Source: Prauserella endophytica
Lineage (GTDB): Bacteria > Actinomycetota > Actinomycetes > Mycobacteriales > Pseudonocardiaceae
Reading direction: 5' to 3'
DNA: 41,970 nt
NCBI RefSeq assembly: GCF_005146945.1
Contig: NZ_SWMS01000037.1
Location: forward strand, 1-41,970
The translations under genes were made by a program, and so were the position numbers. Position 1 is the stretch's first letter. Each line of letters starts with the position of its first letter. The notes below the pieces were generated by a model. That model was not told the DNA's origin, did no database searches, and saw only the letters and a program-made list of their open reading frames with translations. This document shows, in pieces, positions 9,394-20,198 of this stretch.

Positions 9394-9421
9394 TGCGAAG
9401 TGGCGTGCGAAGTGGTGCGAA
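9394..9421 (+). repeat. Short direct repeats upstream of mtrA
   Basis: TGCGAAGTGG occurs at 9394-9403 and 9406-9415, followed by a third partial copy TGCGAA at 9416-9421, ending 9 bases before the mtrA start. Spacings of 12 and 10 bases are near one helical turn, as in binding sites of OmpR-family regulators. It is not the published MtrA-type GTnAC motif, so its role is unknown. Confidence 0.4.
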
Positions 9422-9430
9422 TATGTGCTC

Positions 9431-10108
9431 ATGAAGGCACGTGTGCTGGTCGTCGATGACGACCCCGCCCTGGCTGAGATGCTGACCATCGTGCTCCGCG
9501 GCGAGGGGTTCGACACCGCCGTGGTCGCCGACGGTTCGCGCGCGCTGCCCGCGCTGCGCGAGCTGAAGCCGGACCTCGTGTTGCTCGACCTGATGTTGCC
9601 GGGCATGAACGGGATCGACGTCTGCAAGGCGATCAGGGCCGAGTCCGGGGTTCCGATCGTGATGCTCACGGCCAAGAGCGACACCGTGGACATCGTGCTC
9701 GGCCTCGAGTCCGGTGCCGACGACTACGTCGTCAAGCCGTTCAAGCCCAAGGAGCTCGTCGCGCGCGTGCGCGCCCGCATGCGCCGCACCGAGTCGGAGC
9801 CCGCCGAGAGCCTCACCATCGGAGACCTGGTCATCGACGTGCCGGGGCACGAGGTCACCAGGGAGGGCAAGGCCATCCCGCTCACGCCGCTGGAGTTCGA
9901 CCTCCTCGTCGCGCTGGCCCGCAAGCCCCGCCAGGTGTTCACCCGCGAGGTCCTGCTGGAGCAGGTGTGGGGCTACCGGCACGCCGCCGACACGCGCCTG
10001 GTGAACGTCCACGTCCAGCGCCTGCGGTCCAAGGTGGAGAAGGATCCGGAGCACCCGGAGGTCGTGCTGACCGTGCGCGGTGTGGGTTACAAGGCCGGCC
10101 CACCATAA
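9431..10108 (+). CDS. mtrA: Two-component response regulator MtrA (OmpR family)
   Basis: A 225-residue regulator. The receiver domain starts MKARVLVVDDDPALAEM, with the phospho-acceptor Asp53 in LVLLDLMLPGMNG and Lys in VVKPFKPKELVARVRAR. The C-terminal winged helix (TPLEFDLLVALARKPRQVF, ADTRLVNVHVQRLR, ending GVGYKAGPP) is almost identical to mycobacterial MtrA. MtrA controls cell-wall remodelling, replication and division genes on phosphorylation by MtrB. I chose ATG 9431; a GTG two codons earlier (9425) is possible, and neither has a strong ribosome binding site. mtrB begins seven bases after the stop, so the two form an operon. Confidence 0.97.
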   Translation: MKARVLVVDDDPALAEMLTIVLRGEGFDTAVVADGSRALPALRELKPDLVLLDLMLPGMNGIDVCKAIRAESGVPIVMLTAKSDTVDIVLGLESGADDYVVKPFKPKELVARVRARMRRTESEPAESLTIGDLVIDVPGHEVTREGKAIPLTPLEFDLLVALARKPRQVFTREVLLEQVWGYRHAADTRLVNVHVQRLRSKVEKDPEHPEVVLTVRGVGYKAGPP

Positions 10109-10115
10109 TCGAGCC

Positions 10116-11813
10116 ATGAGACAACGACTGGCCTCCTTCGGCTGGTCGGCGATAGCGCTGGCCCGTCGCGCGGCGACGTACGGCCGGCGCAAGGTCGTCG
10201 CGTTCGGCGAGCTCTGGCGGCACTCGGTGCAGTTCCGCGTGACCGTCTCGACGCTTGCCCTGTCGTCGGCCGTGGTGTTCGTGCTCGGCATGGTGTTGCA
10301 GAACCAGATCACCGAGCGGCTGATGGACACCAAGGAGCGGGCCGCGATCGCCCAGCTCCAGGTGGTCGTGCAGACGGCCGAGAGCGAGCTCGTCGGTGAC
10401 GCGGGCCAAGACGAGGCACTGCGCAACCGGCTGAACAACGCGATCAAGAAGATCACCAGCAGTTCGACGGCGACCCAGGACACCGCCAGCTCGGCGGCGG
10501 GCGCGTTCGAACCGGTGCTCGCCGCTGGCGACCCCGACGAGACCTCCGAGCACGCGGTCTACGCGGGGCCCTACGACAAGGTGCCGGGCGGGCTGCGCAA
10601 CTTCGTCGAGAACAACTCGCAGGCCAAGCAGATCCACACCGCGGAGGGCATCACCTACCTCGTCGTCGGCACCCCGGTGACCACGACGACCCGGCCGCTG
10701 CAGCTGTACCTGCTGTTCCCCCTCACCACCGAGCAGAACACCGTCGCGACGGTGCAGAACACGCTGCTCGTCGGTTGTCTGGTCCTGCTGCTCCTGCTCG
10801 CCGGCATCACGAACATGGTCACCCGCCAGGTCGTCCGGCCGGTCCGCCGTGCTGCCGAAGCCGCTGAGCGCTTCGCCGAGGGCGAGCTCGACCGCAGGCT
10901 CGACGTGGTCGGCGAGGACGATCTCGCCAAGCTCGCGCTGTCCTACAACGAGATGGCGGCGAGCATCCAGCGGCAGATCCGGCAGCTGGAGGAGTTCGGT
11001 CAGCTGCAACGCCGGTTCACCTCGGACGTCTCCCACGAGCTGCGTACCCCGCTCACCACGGTCCGCATGGCCGCCGACGTCCTGCACGCCTCGCGCGAGC
11101 AGTTCCCGGCCGGCCTCGCCCGGTCAACGGAGCTGCTGGTCGACGAACTCGACCGGTTCGAGACGCTGCTGGGGGACCTGCTGGAGATCAGCAAGCTCGA
11201 CGCGGGCGTCGAGGAGCTGTCGGCGGAGCTGATCGACGTCCGCCCGATCGCGCGCCGGGCCGTCGAGCAGGTCAAGGTCATCGCGGGCACCGCGGGCAGC
11301 GACATCGAGCTGGACCTGCCGGAGGAGGAGGTCACCGCCGAGGTCGACGCCCGCAGGGTCGAGCGGATCCTGCGCAACCTGCTCGCCAACGCGGTCGACC
11401 ACGGCGAGGGCGAACCCGTGCGACTGCGCCTCGTGGCCAGTGACGACGCCGTCGCGCTGACCGTGCGCGACTACGGTGTCGGCCTGCGGGCGGGGGAGGC
11501 CGAGCTGGTGTTCAACCGGTTCTGGCGCGCCGACCCCTCGCGCAACCGGCGCACCGGCGGCACCGGGCTCGGCCTTGCCATCAGCCAGGAGGACGCCCGC
11601 CTGCACGGCGGCACCCTCGACGCGTGGGGCGAGCTCGACAGGGGCTCGTGCTTCCGGCTCACGCTGCCGAGGCGGGTCGGCGAGCCGCCGGGGGAGAGCC
11701 CGCTGCCGCTGCCGCCCGAGGACGCCGCTCCGGCGCGCGCCCCGGAGCCCGTGCAGCGCAACGGGCACGCCGAGCTGACGGTCACGGTCGTGGAACACGA
11801 GGAGGTCCGGTGA
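10116..11813 (+). CDS. mtrB: Sensor histidine kinase MtrB
   Basis: A 565-residue membrane kinase. Transmembrane segment 1 lies at about residues 42-62 (STLALSSAVVFVLGMVL). An extracytoplasmic sensor loop runs to about 213, and segment 2 is at about 215-237 (LLVGCLVLLLLLAGI). A HAMP linker with FAEGELDRRLD follows, then a dimerisation domain with phospho-acceptor His307 in DVSHELRTPLTTVRMAA. The ATPase domain shows LLANAVDHG, RDYGVGL and GTGLGLAIS. The start is ATG 10116; the frame is open upstream but runs through mtrA. The stop overlaps lpqB as GTGA. It phosphorylates MtrA; in mycobacteria LpqB modulates it. Confidence 0.97.
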   Translation: MRQRLASFGWSAIALARRAATYGRRKVVAFGELWRHSVQFRVTVSTLALSSAVVFVLGMVLQNQITERLMDTKERAAIAQLQVVVQTAESELVGDAGQDEALRNRLNNAIKKITSSSTATQDTASSAAGAFEPVLAAGDPDETSEHAVYAGPYDKVPGGLRNFVENNSQAKQIHTAEGITYLVVGTPVTTTTRPLQLYLLFPLTTEQNTVATVQNTLLVGCLVLLLLLAGITNMVTRQVVRPVRRAAEAAERFAEGELDRRLDVVGEDDLAKLALSYNEMAASIQRQIRQLEEFGQLQRRFTSDVSHELRTPLTTVRMAADVLHASREQFPAGLARSTELLVDELDRFETLLGDLLEISKLDAGVEELSAELIDVRPIARRAVEQVKVIAGTAGSDIELDLPEEEVTAEVDARRVERILRNLLANAVDHGEGEPVRLRLVASDDAVALTVRDYGVGLRAGEAELVFNRFWRADPSRNRRTGGTGLGLAISQEDARLHGGTLDAWGELDRGSCFRLTLPRRVGEPPGESPLPLPPEDAAPARAPEPVQRNGHAELTVTVVEHEEVR

Positions 11814-13561
11814 TCCGGGGCAGGTTCCGCGTGCTGCTCGCGGTGCTCGCATGCGTCGTGACCCTCGGCGGGTGCGCGGCCATCCCCGCGGAGTCGCAGC
11901 CGGAGGCCATCCCGCGCGAGCGGCTCGGCCAACCGACCCAGGAGGTGCCGGAGCCGACGCCCGACCTCGACCCGCTGTCGGTGGTGCGCGAGTTCGTCCG
12001 CGCGAGCGCGCAGCCCACCAACGACCACGCCGCCGCGCGCGCCTACCTCTCCGGCAACACCCGCAGGGAGTGGAAGCCCGACCAGTCGCTGGCGATCATC
12101 GAGGACGAGTTCGGCACGGTATACGGGCCCGGCAGCCAGCAGTCGCCCGACGCCGACGAGCGGCTCGTGATGCTACGCGGCAACTTCGTCGGCAGGCTCG
12201 GCTCGGACAGCGCGTTCATCCCCTCCGACGAGCCGGTGCAGGTGCCGGTGCGGTTGCGGCTGCAGGCCGACGGGCAGTGGCGCATCGTCGATCCGCCCGA
12301 CAGCATCCTGGTGACCTACAGCGACTTCACCGACAGCTACTTCCGCGTGCCGGTGTACTTCTTCGCTCCTGACTCCAGCGCGCTCGTGCCCGACCTGCGT
12401 TACGTCGTCGCGCGGCCGCAGTCGGGCCTGCCCGCTCGGGTGATGGACCTGCTGCTCGCCGGGCCGTCGAACGGGCTGAGCGGCGCCGTGCGCAACCCGC
12501 TCGGGGAGTCGGCGACGCTCGAGAGCAACGTGACGGGTGCGAACGACGGGGCGCTCGTGGTGCCGCTGAGCGGCGTCGAGGAGCAGAGCGTGCAGGCCAA
12601 GGAGCTCATCGCCGCGCAGGTGGTCCGCTCCCTCCAGTACGTGACCACGAGCCGCATCAGACTGCTCTCCGACGGCACAGCGCTCGTGCCGGGCCACATC
12701 GACTGGCGGCCGAGCGAGGTGCCCGCGTACGAGGCACAGGCCTCCCCCAGCTCGGAGCTGCCGGGGCTGATGGCGGTGGGCGGCCAGCTCCGCTCGCTCG
12801 GCACCGGCGCGCCCATCGACGGCCCCGCCGGTGACGGGTCGTACACCGTGGAGAGCGCGGCGCAGTCGATCACCGGCGACCAGCTCGCGGTGGTCGAGCG
12901 GGTCGGGCCCGCCGTGCGCCTGCGGGTGGGCGACTACGGAGCCGAGGACCGGATCGTCGACCTGCCCGGCATGACAATGACGCGGCCGAGCTGGCGGCCC
13001 GCGACGTCGAGCGGGGGCAAGTCGGGCGAGCTGTGGACCGTCGTCGACGGGTCCAACGTCGTGCGGGTCCTGCGCGGGCCGGACGGTCGGTGGCTTCCGC
13101 AGTCGGTGAACGCCTCCGAGGTGCTCGCGGTCGGGCCCATCACGGGCCTGCGGCTGTCCAGGGACGGCTCGCGGGTGGCGATGATCGCGGGCGGGCACGT
13201 GGTGGTCGCCTCGGTGGTGCGTGCGCCGGACGGCTCGTCGGTGACCCTGCGCGCGCCGAGGATCCTGCAGGCAGGGGAGCTGCACAGCGTGGTGGACGTC
13301 GACTGGATCAGCCAGGACACGCTCATCGTGGCGACGGGTTCCGACTCGATCCCGGTCGCGCGCGTGCCCGTCGACGGCCTACGGCTCGATCAGTTCAACA
13401 GCTCCAACCTCACGCCGCCGATGCGGGCCATCACGGCGGCGCCGGGCAGGCCGATCGTGGTGGCCGACGCGAGCGGGTTGTGGACGGCGAGCGACGTGGG
13501 TGACGTGTGGCGCCCGCACCCGCACAGCAGGCCGGAGGCGAAGCCCTTCTATCCCGGCTGA
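11810..13561 (+). CDS. lpqB: Lipoprotein LpqB, MtrAB accessory protein
   Basis: A 583-residue lipoprotein. It starts at GTG 11810, overlapping the mtrB stop by four bases, with GAGGAGG a few bases upstream. A signal peptide VLLAVLACVVTLGGC ends in a lipobox (Leu-Gly-Gly-Cys), so the mature protein is acylated and anchored outside the membrane. An N-terminal domain with VREFVRASAQPTNDHAAARA leads into a GerMN-type domain (FRVPVYFFAPDSSALVPDLR, GLPARVMDLLLAGPSNGL). The C-terminal half resembles the LpqB beta-propeller (WTVVDGSNVVRVLRG, GLRLSRDGSRVAMI). LpqB interacts with the MtrB sensor domain in mycobacteria, which fits the operon. Confidence 0.95.
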   Translation: MIRGRFRVLLAVLACVVTLGGCAAIPAESQPEAIPRERLGQPTQEVPEPTPDLDPLSVVREFVRASAQPTNDHAAARAYLSGNTRREWKPDQSLAIIEDEFGTVYGPGSQQSPDADERLVMLRGNFVGRLGSDSAFIPSDEPVQVPVRLRLQADGQWRIVDPPDSILVTYSDFTDSYFRVPVYFFAPDSSALVPDLRYVVARPQSGLPARVMDLLLAGPSNGLSGAVRNPLGESATLESNVTGANDGALVVPLSGVEEQSVQAKELIAAQVVRSLQYVTTSRIRLLSDGTALVPGHIDWRPSEVPAYEAQASPSSELPGLMAVGGQLRSLGTGAPIDGPAGDGSYTVESAAQSITGDQLAVVERVGPAVRLRVGDYGAEDRIVDLPGMTMTRPSWRPATSSGGKSGELWTVVDGSNVVRVLRGPDGRWLPQSVNASEVLAVGPITGLRLSRDGSRVAMIAGGHVVVASVVRAPDGSSVTLRAPRILQAGELHSVVDVDWISQDTLIVATGSDSIPVARVPVDGLRLDQFNSSNLTPPMRAITAAPGRPIVVADASGLWTASDVGDVWRPHPHSRPEAKPFYPG

Positions 13562-13586
13562 ACCGGAACTGTCGGTGGTGGCCCGC

Positions 13587-14261
13587 ATGCTGGCGGGCGT
13601 GCTCACCCGTCGACTGTCCTCCATGGGCCTGGCCACGCTCGACCTGCTGCTGCCCTCCACCTGCGCGGGCTGCGGGCGGCGGGGCTCCCCGTGCTGCCCG
13701 GAGTGCGCCGCCGCGTTCGGCGCGCCCCGGCCCAGAGGTGAGGGCGTCTACGCGCTGGCCGCCTACGACGGCGTGGCCAGGCGGCTCGTGCTCGGCTACA
13801 AGGAGCGCGGGCGTCGCGACCTCGCCGAGCCGCTCGGGCGACTGCTCGCCGGTGCCGTGCCATACCTGCCCGGGGCGCGGCCGGACCAGCACGGCACATG
13901 GTGGCTCGTGCCGGTGCCCTCCCGCAGGTCGGCCGCTCGAGCGCGGGGCGGGCCGCACGTGCTCGGCCTGGCCAGGTGCTGCGCGGCCGTGCTCGCGCGG
14001 GGCGGCCGCCCCGCTGCCGTGGCCCCGGCGCTCGAGCTGGCGCCTGGCGTTCGGGACGCCGTCGGCCTCGATCGCGCGCAGCGCGCCGCCAACCTGGAGG
14101 GCAGGCTGCTGCTGCGGTCCGCGGGAGGCCCGCCAGCGGGCGCTCCGATCGTGCTGCTCGACGACGTCGTGACCACGGGGGCCACGCTGGCGGCGGCGCG
14201 ACGGACGCTGACCCTCGCCGGGTTCGAGGTAGCCGCGGCGCTCACCCTGACGGCGGTCTGA
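13587..14261 (+). CDS. comF: ComF-family phosphoribosyltransferase-like protein
   Basis: About 224 residues. Four cysteines near the N-terminus (CAGCGRRGSPCCPEC) form a zinc-finger-like element. The C-terminal phosphoribosyltransferase fold ends with the PRPP loop IVLLDDVVTTGATLAAARRT. ComF proteins are linked to DNA uptake or DNA handling in competent bacteria; the role in actinobacteria is unclear. The start is uncertain: GTG 13575 or 13578, ATG 13587 and ATG 13623 (just before the zinc motif) are in frame, and none has a strong ribosome binding site. It follows lpqB by about 25 bases, probably in the same operon, as in mycobacteria (apart from Rv3243c, which is absent here). Confidence 0.9.
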   Translation: MLAGVLTRRLSSMGLATLDLLLPSTCAGCGRRGSPCCPECAAAFGAPRPRGEGVYALAAYDGVARRLVLGYKERGRRDLAEPLGRLLAGAVPYLPGARPDQHGTWWLVPVPSRRSAARARGGPHVLGLARCCAAVLARGGRPAAVAPALELAPGVRDAVGLDRAQRAANLEGRLLLRSAGGPPAGAPIVLLDDVVTTGATLAAARRTLTLAGFEVAAALTLTAV

Positions 14262-14715
14262 TCGGAGGGCTTGTCGGAAACTTTCACTCGATCGGGTGGG
14301 TGGGAACCCGGCGGCGGAGCCCGCGCGTTGGAGGGGTATGAGGCGGCCCGCTGTCACCCCGACGCAGGCATGGGTGAGCCGCGCGCGCCTGGGTGATGCC
14401 CGCAGGGGCGGTGCGCTGCTCCGAACGGGGCCCGCGTCCGCCCGGGACTCCATGAGTCCATTGCGGATCGTGACCGCCACTCACCGTTCGACGTCCCCCG
14501 CCTCGGGGGCTGTTGTAAGTGAGACAAGCGGGCTAACGTGCTCCGCTAACAGCTATCCCGGCACGCAGGGAGGTGACGAGCCGATGCCCCTAGCGCCGGA
14601 GGAACCCTGAAGTTCGCGGGAGCGCGCACGAGGAGTCGTGCCGGCGTGATCCCTTGTCCCCCCGGCGCTTTTCGTCCAGAAGGTAACTCGCCGCAATCAG
14701 CGAGGGAGGTCGTGT
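14262..14715 (+). promoter_or_regulatory. 454-bp leader region upstream of hpf
   Basis: No gene is evident, but the stretch is not empty. A SigH/SigR-like pair GGAAC (14303-14307) and GTT (14327-14329) is separated by 19 bases. A tiny frame with a very strong ribosome binding site lies at 14584-14610. Downstream are a CACGA/TCGTG hairpin (about 14628-14641) and a weak GCCGG/CCGGC pair followed by CTTTT (about 14641-14673). The hpf ribosome binding site GGGAGG lies just before 14716. A long structured leader would fit regulated expression of a hibernation factor; this is inference. Confidence 0.35.
14584..14610 (+). CDS. Possible leader peptide (8 codons) upstream of hpf
   Basis: AGGGAGGTGA at 14567-14576 is a near-perfect Shine-Dalgarno sequence. 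The only start at suitable distance is ATG 14584, which opens MPLAPEEP and then stops. The hpf start lies 105 bases further on with its own ribosome binding site. A strong ribosome site committed to eight codons suggests a regulatory leader peptide with two Pro codons near the end. It could also be chance or the relic of a longer gene. Confidence 0.3.
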   Translation: MPLAPEEP

Positions 14716-15402
14716 ATGGACATCGTCGTCAAGGGTCGCAACGTGGAGGTGCCTGAGCACTACCGGCTCCATGTCAGCGAGAAACTGGCGCGGCTGGAGC
14801 GTTACGACAGGAAAGTGATCCGGTACGACGTGGAGCTCTTCCACGAGCCGAACCGGCGGCAGTCCAAGAACTGCCAGCGCGTTGAGATCACCGGCAAGGG
14901 CAAGGGCCCCGCCGTCCGGGCCGCTGCCGCTGCGGGCGACTTCTACGCCGCGCTCGACTCCGCCATCAGCAAGCTCGAGAACCGGCTGCGGCGCATGCAC
15001 GACCGGCGACGGATCCACTACGGTCGCCGCTCCCCTGAGTCCGTCGCGGAGGCCACGTCCGCGGCCGCGATGGCCGCAGGCCCCAGCGGTTCCCCCACGA
15101 GCGGGCGGCGCTCCGCCGCGACCGCCGTGATGGAGGCGCCCGCAGAGCCCGCGACGGCAGTGTCCGCCGAGGAGATCGAGCTCCCAGAGCAGCGCTGGGA
15201 CGACGGTGTGGCCGACCACGAGCCCGGCCGCATCGTGCGCGAGAAGCAGCATTCCGCGGAACCCATGACCGTCGACCAGGCCCTTTACCAAATGGAGCTG
15301 GTCGGACACGACTTCTACCTCTTCAACTGCTCGGACACCGGCAAGCCGAGCGTCGTCTACCGCAGGAAGGGCTTCGACTACGGCGTGATCCGCCTGGGCT
15401 GA
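14716..15402 (+). CDS. hpf: Ribosome hibernation-promoting factor, long form
   Basis: A 228-residue protein. The N-terminal HPF/RaiA domain covers about residues 1-105 ([40 protein letters not shown]). A low-complexity linker rich in Ala, Ser and Pro follows (about 110-165). The C-terminal domain at about 170-228 ([20 protein letters not shown], then FDYGVIRLG) mediates 100S ribosome dimer formation in long-form factors. It binds the decoding centre of idle ribosomes under starvation or stress. The ribosome binding site GGGAGG precedes ATG 14716. Position between comF and secA matches the mycobacterial order. Confidence 0.95.
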   Translation: MDIVVKGRNVEVPEHYRLHVSEKLARLERYDRKVIRYDVELFHEPNRRQSKNCQRVEITGKGKGPAVRAAAAAGDFYAALDSAISKLENRLRRMHDRRRIHYGRRSPESVAEATSAAAMAAGPSGSPTSGRRSAATAVMEAPAEPATAVSAEEIELPEQRWDDGVADHEPGRIVREKQHSAEPMTVDQALYQMELVGHDFYLFNCSDTGKPSVVYRRKGFDYGVIRLG

Positions 15403-15430
15403 CCGCCCGTCCGCGCTTCGACCATTCCGC

Positions 15431-15468
15431 CCGACGGCCCGTGCGCGCTCCCGTGCACGGGCCGTCGG
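15431..15468 (+). terminator. Strong intrinsic-type hairpin after hpf
   Basis: CCGACGGCCCGTGC (15431-15444) pairs perfectly with GCACGGGCCGTCGG (15455-15468) around a ten-base loop, 28 bases past the hpf stop. There is no T-run, as is common for actinobacterial terminators. Confidence 0.8.
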
Positions 15469-15646
15469 CCTGCATGGACGTGGGTGGAGTGGGATGCCCG
15501 TTCGCGACGCCGTGTGCACGCGGGTCCCGAGATTCCCTACGATGGGGAGTACTGCGTGGTCTCAGGGCCGCGCGTGTCAAGCTGCCCGGCACCCGCTGGG
15601 GTGCTGCGACGACGACCACCGGATACAGCTAGCGAGGTCGACCCGG

Positions 15647-18514
<2,868 letters not shown>

Positions 18515-18533
18515 TAGCCGGGCGAGGACCGGA

Positions 18534-18568
18534 TTCGGCCCGTGTCGCGTTGTGCGGCGCGGGCCGAA
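18534..18568. terminator. Bidirectional hairpin between secA and the convergent gene
   Basis: TTCGGCCCG (18534-18542) pairs with CGGGCCGAA (18560-18568), with one further possible pair inside, in the short gap between two convergent genes. It can serve both. Confidence 0.65.
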
Positions 18569-18579
18569 CCCGTTCCGGG

Positions 18580-19068
18580 CTACCGGGGCCCGAGCCTGCC
18601 CGGCTCCAGCACGGTGAACGACGTGCAGCGCCAGTTGCCGCGGCGATACTCGAACCGGGCGGTCACGGCCAGTACGCGTTCACCGGTGTCGGCGGTGCCG
18701 CACACCTCCACCACGCTCTCCGCGGGCCGGCACGTGTACACCTTGTGCAACGTGTAGCGCGGTCCGGTCATCCGAGCGCGTTCCCGCATTCTCCGTTGCA
18801 GCGCAGGCGTAAGCCACTGTCCGAGTTGGACAGCGGGTCGGCGCCCGGCGTGGACCTCCAACATCGCGGCCAGCACGCGGTGCAGTTGCCTCCGCTCGAG
18901 CAATGGTCGCGGCCGCCCGCCCGCGCGCTGCGCGGGAATGTCGGCGAGCAGGTCGTCGAGCGTGAGCTGGCCCTCCGGCAACTCGGTGCTCGGCGACGCG
19001 TCCCGGCCTTTCGCGGGTTCGTACGGATTGAGCGGTAACAGCCCCCGCAAAGGCGAATGAGTAATCAT
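18580..19068 (-). CDS. Rv3235-family conserved protein of unknown function
   Basis: A 162-residue protein. A variable N-terminus contains LTLDDLLADIP. The conserved C-terminal part (LHRVLAAMLEVHAGRRPAVQ, LGQWLTPALQRRMRERAR, then VEVCGTADTGERVLAVTARF) matches, from memory, the small Rv3235-like family found near secA in actinobacteria. It has no signal peptide or membrane segment. I chose ATG 19068, six bases after AGGGGG, over an ATG 18 codons upstream whose added residues look non-coding. The gene is convergent with secA. No function is known; the RefSeq-style family name is all that can be offered. Confidence 0.75.
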   Translation of the reverse strand: MITHSPLRGLLPLNPYEPAKGRDASPSTELPEGQLTLDDLLADIPAQRAGGRPRPLLERRQLHRVLAAMLEVHAGRRPAVQLGQWLTPALQRRMRERARMTGPRYTLHKVYTCRPAESVVEVCGTADTGERVLAVTARFEYRRGNWRCTSFTVLEPGRLGPR

Positions 19069-19277
19069 ACTTACCCCCTGGATTCCGGTGGAACGGTAAT
19101 GCGGGATGGCCCCCTCGGCCACCCTGTGGAAATAGAGGTGAAAAAACCGCGATTCGACTCAAAAGTCGCCCGAGGTGGTGAAAGATGCGATTCCGGTTCC
19201 GGGTCGCGTCGTGATGCGCTACGGAAGAATGCGACTCGTGGCGCCAACGGAATTGTCACAACAGCCGAGGAGGGCCG

Positions 19278-19688
19278 GTGGAGTGGATGCTGCGGGGAAT
19301 CGTCGTGGACTACGCGGGCGTGCTGACCGACGTGGACGGCCCGCGGCTGCTCGACGTGCTCGACACCGCTCGTGACCAGGGCGTCCGCACGGCACTGCTG
19401 TCGAACGCGGCGGGTGGTGGAGCCGTGCGACGGCGGCTCGCTGGCTGGTTCGACACGCTGGTCTTCTCCGGCGAGGTGGGCGTCGCCAAGCCCTCGGAGG
19501 AGGTCTTCCGCCTGACGGCCGACCGCCTCGGCGTACCGGTCTCGACGTGCGTGGTGGTGGACGACTCGGCGGTGAACGTGGCCGGAGCGGTGGCCGCGGG
19601 CATGGTCGGTGTGCACCACACGTCGATGGCGGACACCCTCGCTGAGCTGGGCGCCCTCTTTCCCGGCATCGTGAGTGAGAACGCCTGA
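19278..19688 (+). CDS. Small HAD-superfamily hydrolase-like protein
   Basis: 136 residues, shorter than usual HAD phosphatases (about 200), with no cap domain. Motif I is VVDYAGVLTD, with the nucleophile Asp but a non-acidic residue at the usual second Asp position, as in other DxGGVL-type members. Motif II is ALLSNAAGG. The motif III Lys lies in GEVGVAKPSEEVF. Motif IV is VVVDDSAVNVAGAVAAGMVG. GTG 19278 follows GAGGAGG by four bases; ATG 19287 is an alternative. It may be a phosphatase of small substrates or a non-catalytic member. The neighbouring ESX-like operon begins 63 bases downstream and may or may not be cotranscribed. Confidence 0.82.
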   Translation: MEWMLRGIVVDYAGVLTDVDGPRLLDVLDTARDQGVRTALLSNAAGGGAVRRRLAGWFDTLVFSGEVGVAKPSEEVFRLTADRLGVPVSTCVVVDDSAVNVAGAVAAGMVGVHHTSMADTLAELGALFPGIVSENA

Positions 19689-19751
19689 CGGGGGCCCGTA
19701 CGTTCGGCTACGCTCCTGTACCGGATGGTCACGCGCAGCTTGGAGATGGGG

Positions 19752-20198
19752 ATGGCCGAAGAGCTTTCGGGCGAAAAGCGCCTCGACGACGTGTTCGCGG
19801 GCGCCGGAAGCGCGCTCGCGGAGGTCCAGAAGGTGTACGGCACCCAGAACTGGGTCCAGACGGCGGTCGACGTGACGGCCGGCAAGTGGACCTTCGACGC
19901 GGAGCAGATCGACGCCGTGATCGGCCAGTGGGAGGACCTGCTCGAGGATCTCGCAACCGACCAGACCGCGATCAGGCTCATGGTCGACAGGCTCACGCCG
20001 CCTTCAAAGGATGATCCGAGCGGTAACTTCGTTGATGGTCTCCGCGAGGGGGTCAGGTCGCTGGAAGACTCGAACCTCTCCATGATCGCCTACGTCGAGG
20101 ATTTCCTGGGCCGACTTCGCGAGGCGAAGACGAAGATCGGCACCACCGAGGAGACCAATGCGGCTCCGATGCAGGCGGCGACTGGACAGACGAACTGA
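19752..20198 (+). CDS. Small helical protein of an ESX-like operon
   Basis: A 148-residue acidic protein predicted to be mostly helical (TFDAEQIDAVIGQWEDLLED, then VDGLREGVRSLEDSNLSMIA). It has no signal peptide, and heptad-like spacing suggests helical hairpins as in WXG100/ESX-associated proteins, but no strict W-x-G turn is seen. ATG 19752 lies six bases after GGAG; an ATG at 19746 overlaps that site. Its stop TGA shares a base with the ATG of the lipoprotein gene, so the genes are coupled. It resembles first genes of similar Pseudonocardiaceae operons with a PPE-like protein and EspG, from memory. Function is unknown. Confidence 0.72.
   Translation: MAEELSGEKRLDDVFAGAGSALAEVQKVYGTQNWVQTAVDVTAGKWTFDAEQIDAVIGQWEDLLEDLATDQTAIRLMVDRLTPPSKDDPSGNFVDGLREGVRSLEDSNLSMIAYVEDFLGRLREAKTKIGTTEETNAAPMQAATGQTN

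Noticed and set aside
10080-10115. Upstream extension of mtrB into mtrA
   Set aside because: The frame is open, but it would overlap the conserved mtrA C-terminus; ATG 10116 gives the family N-terminus.
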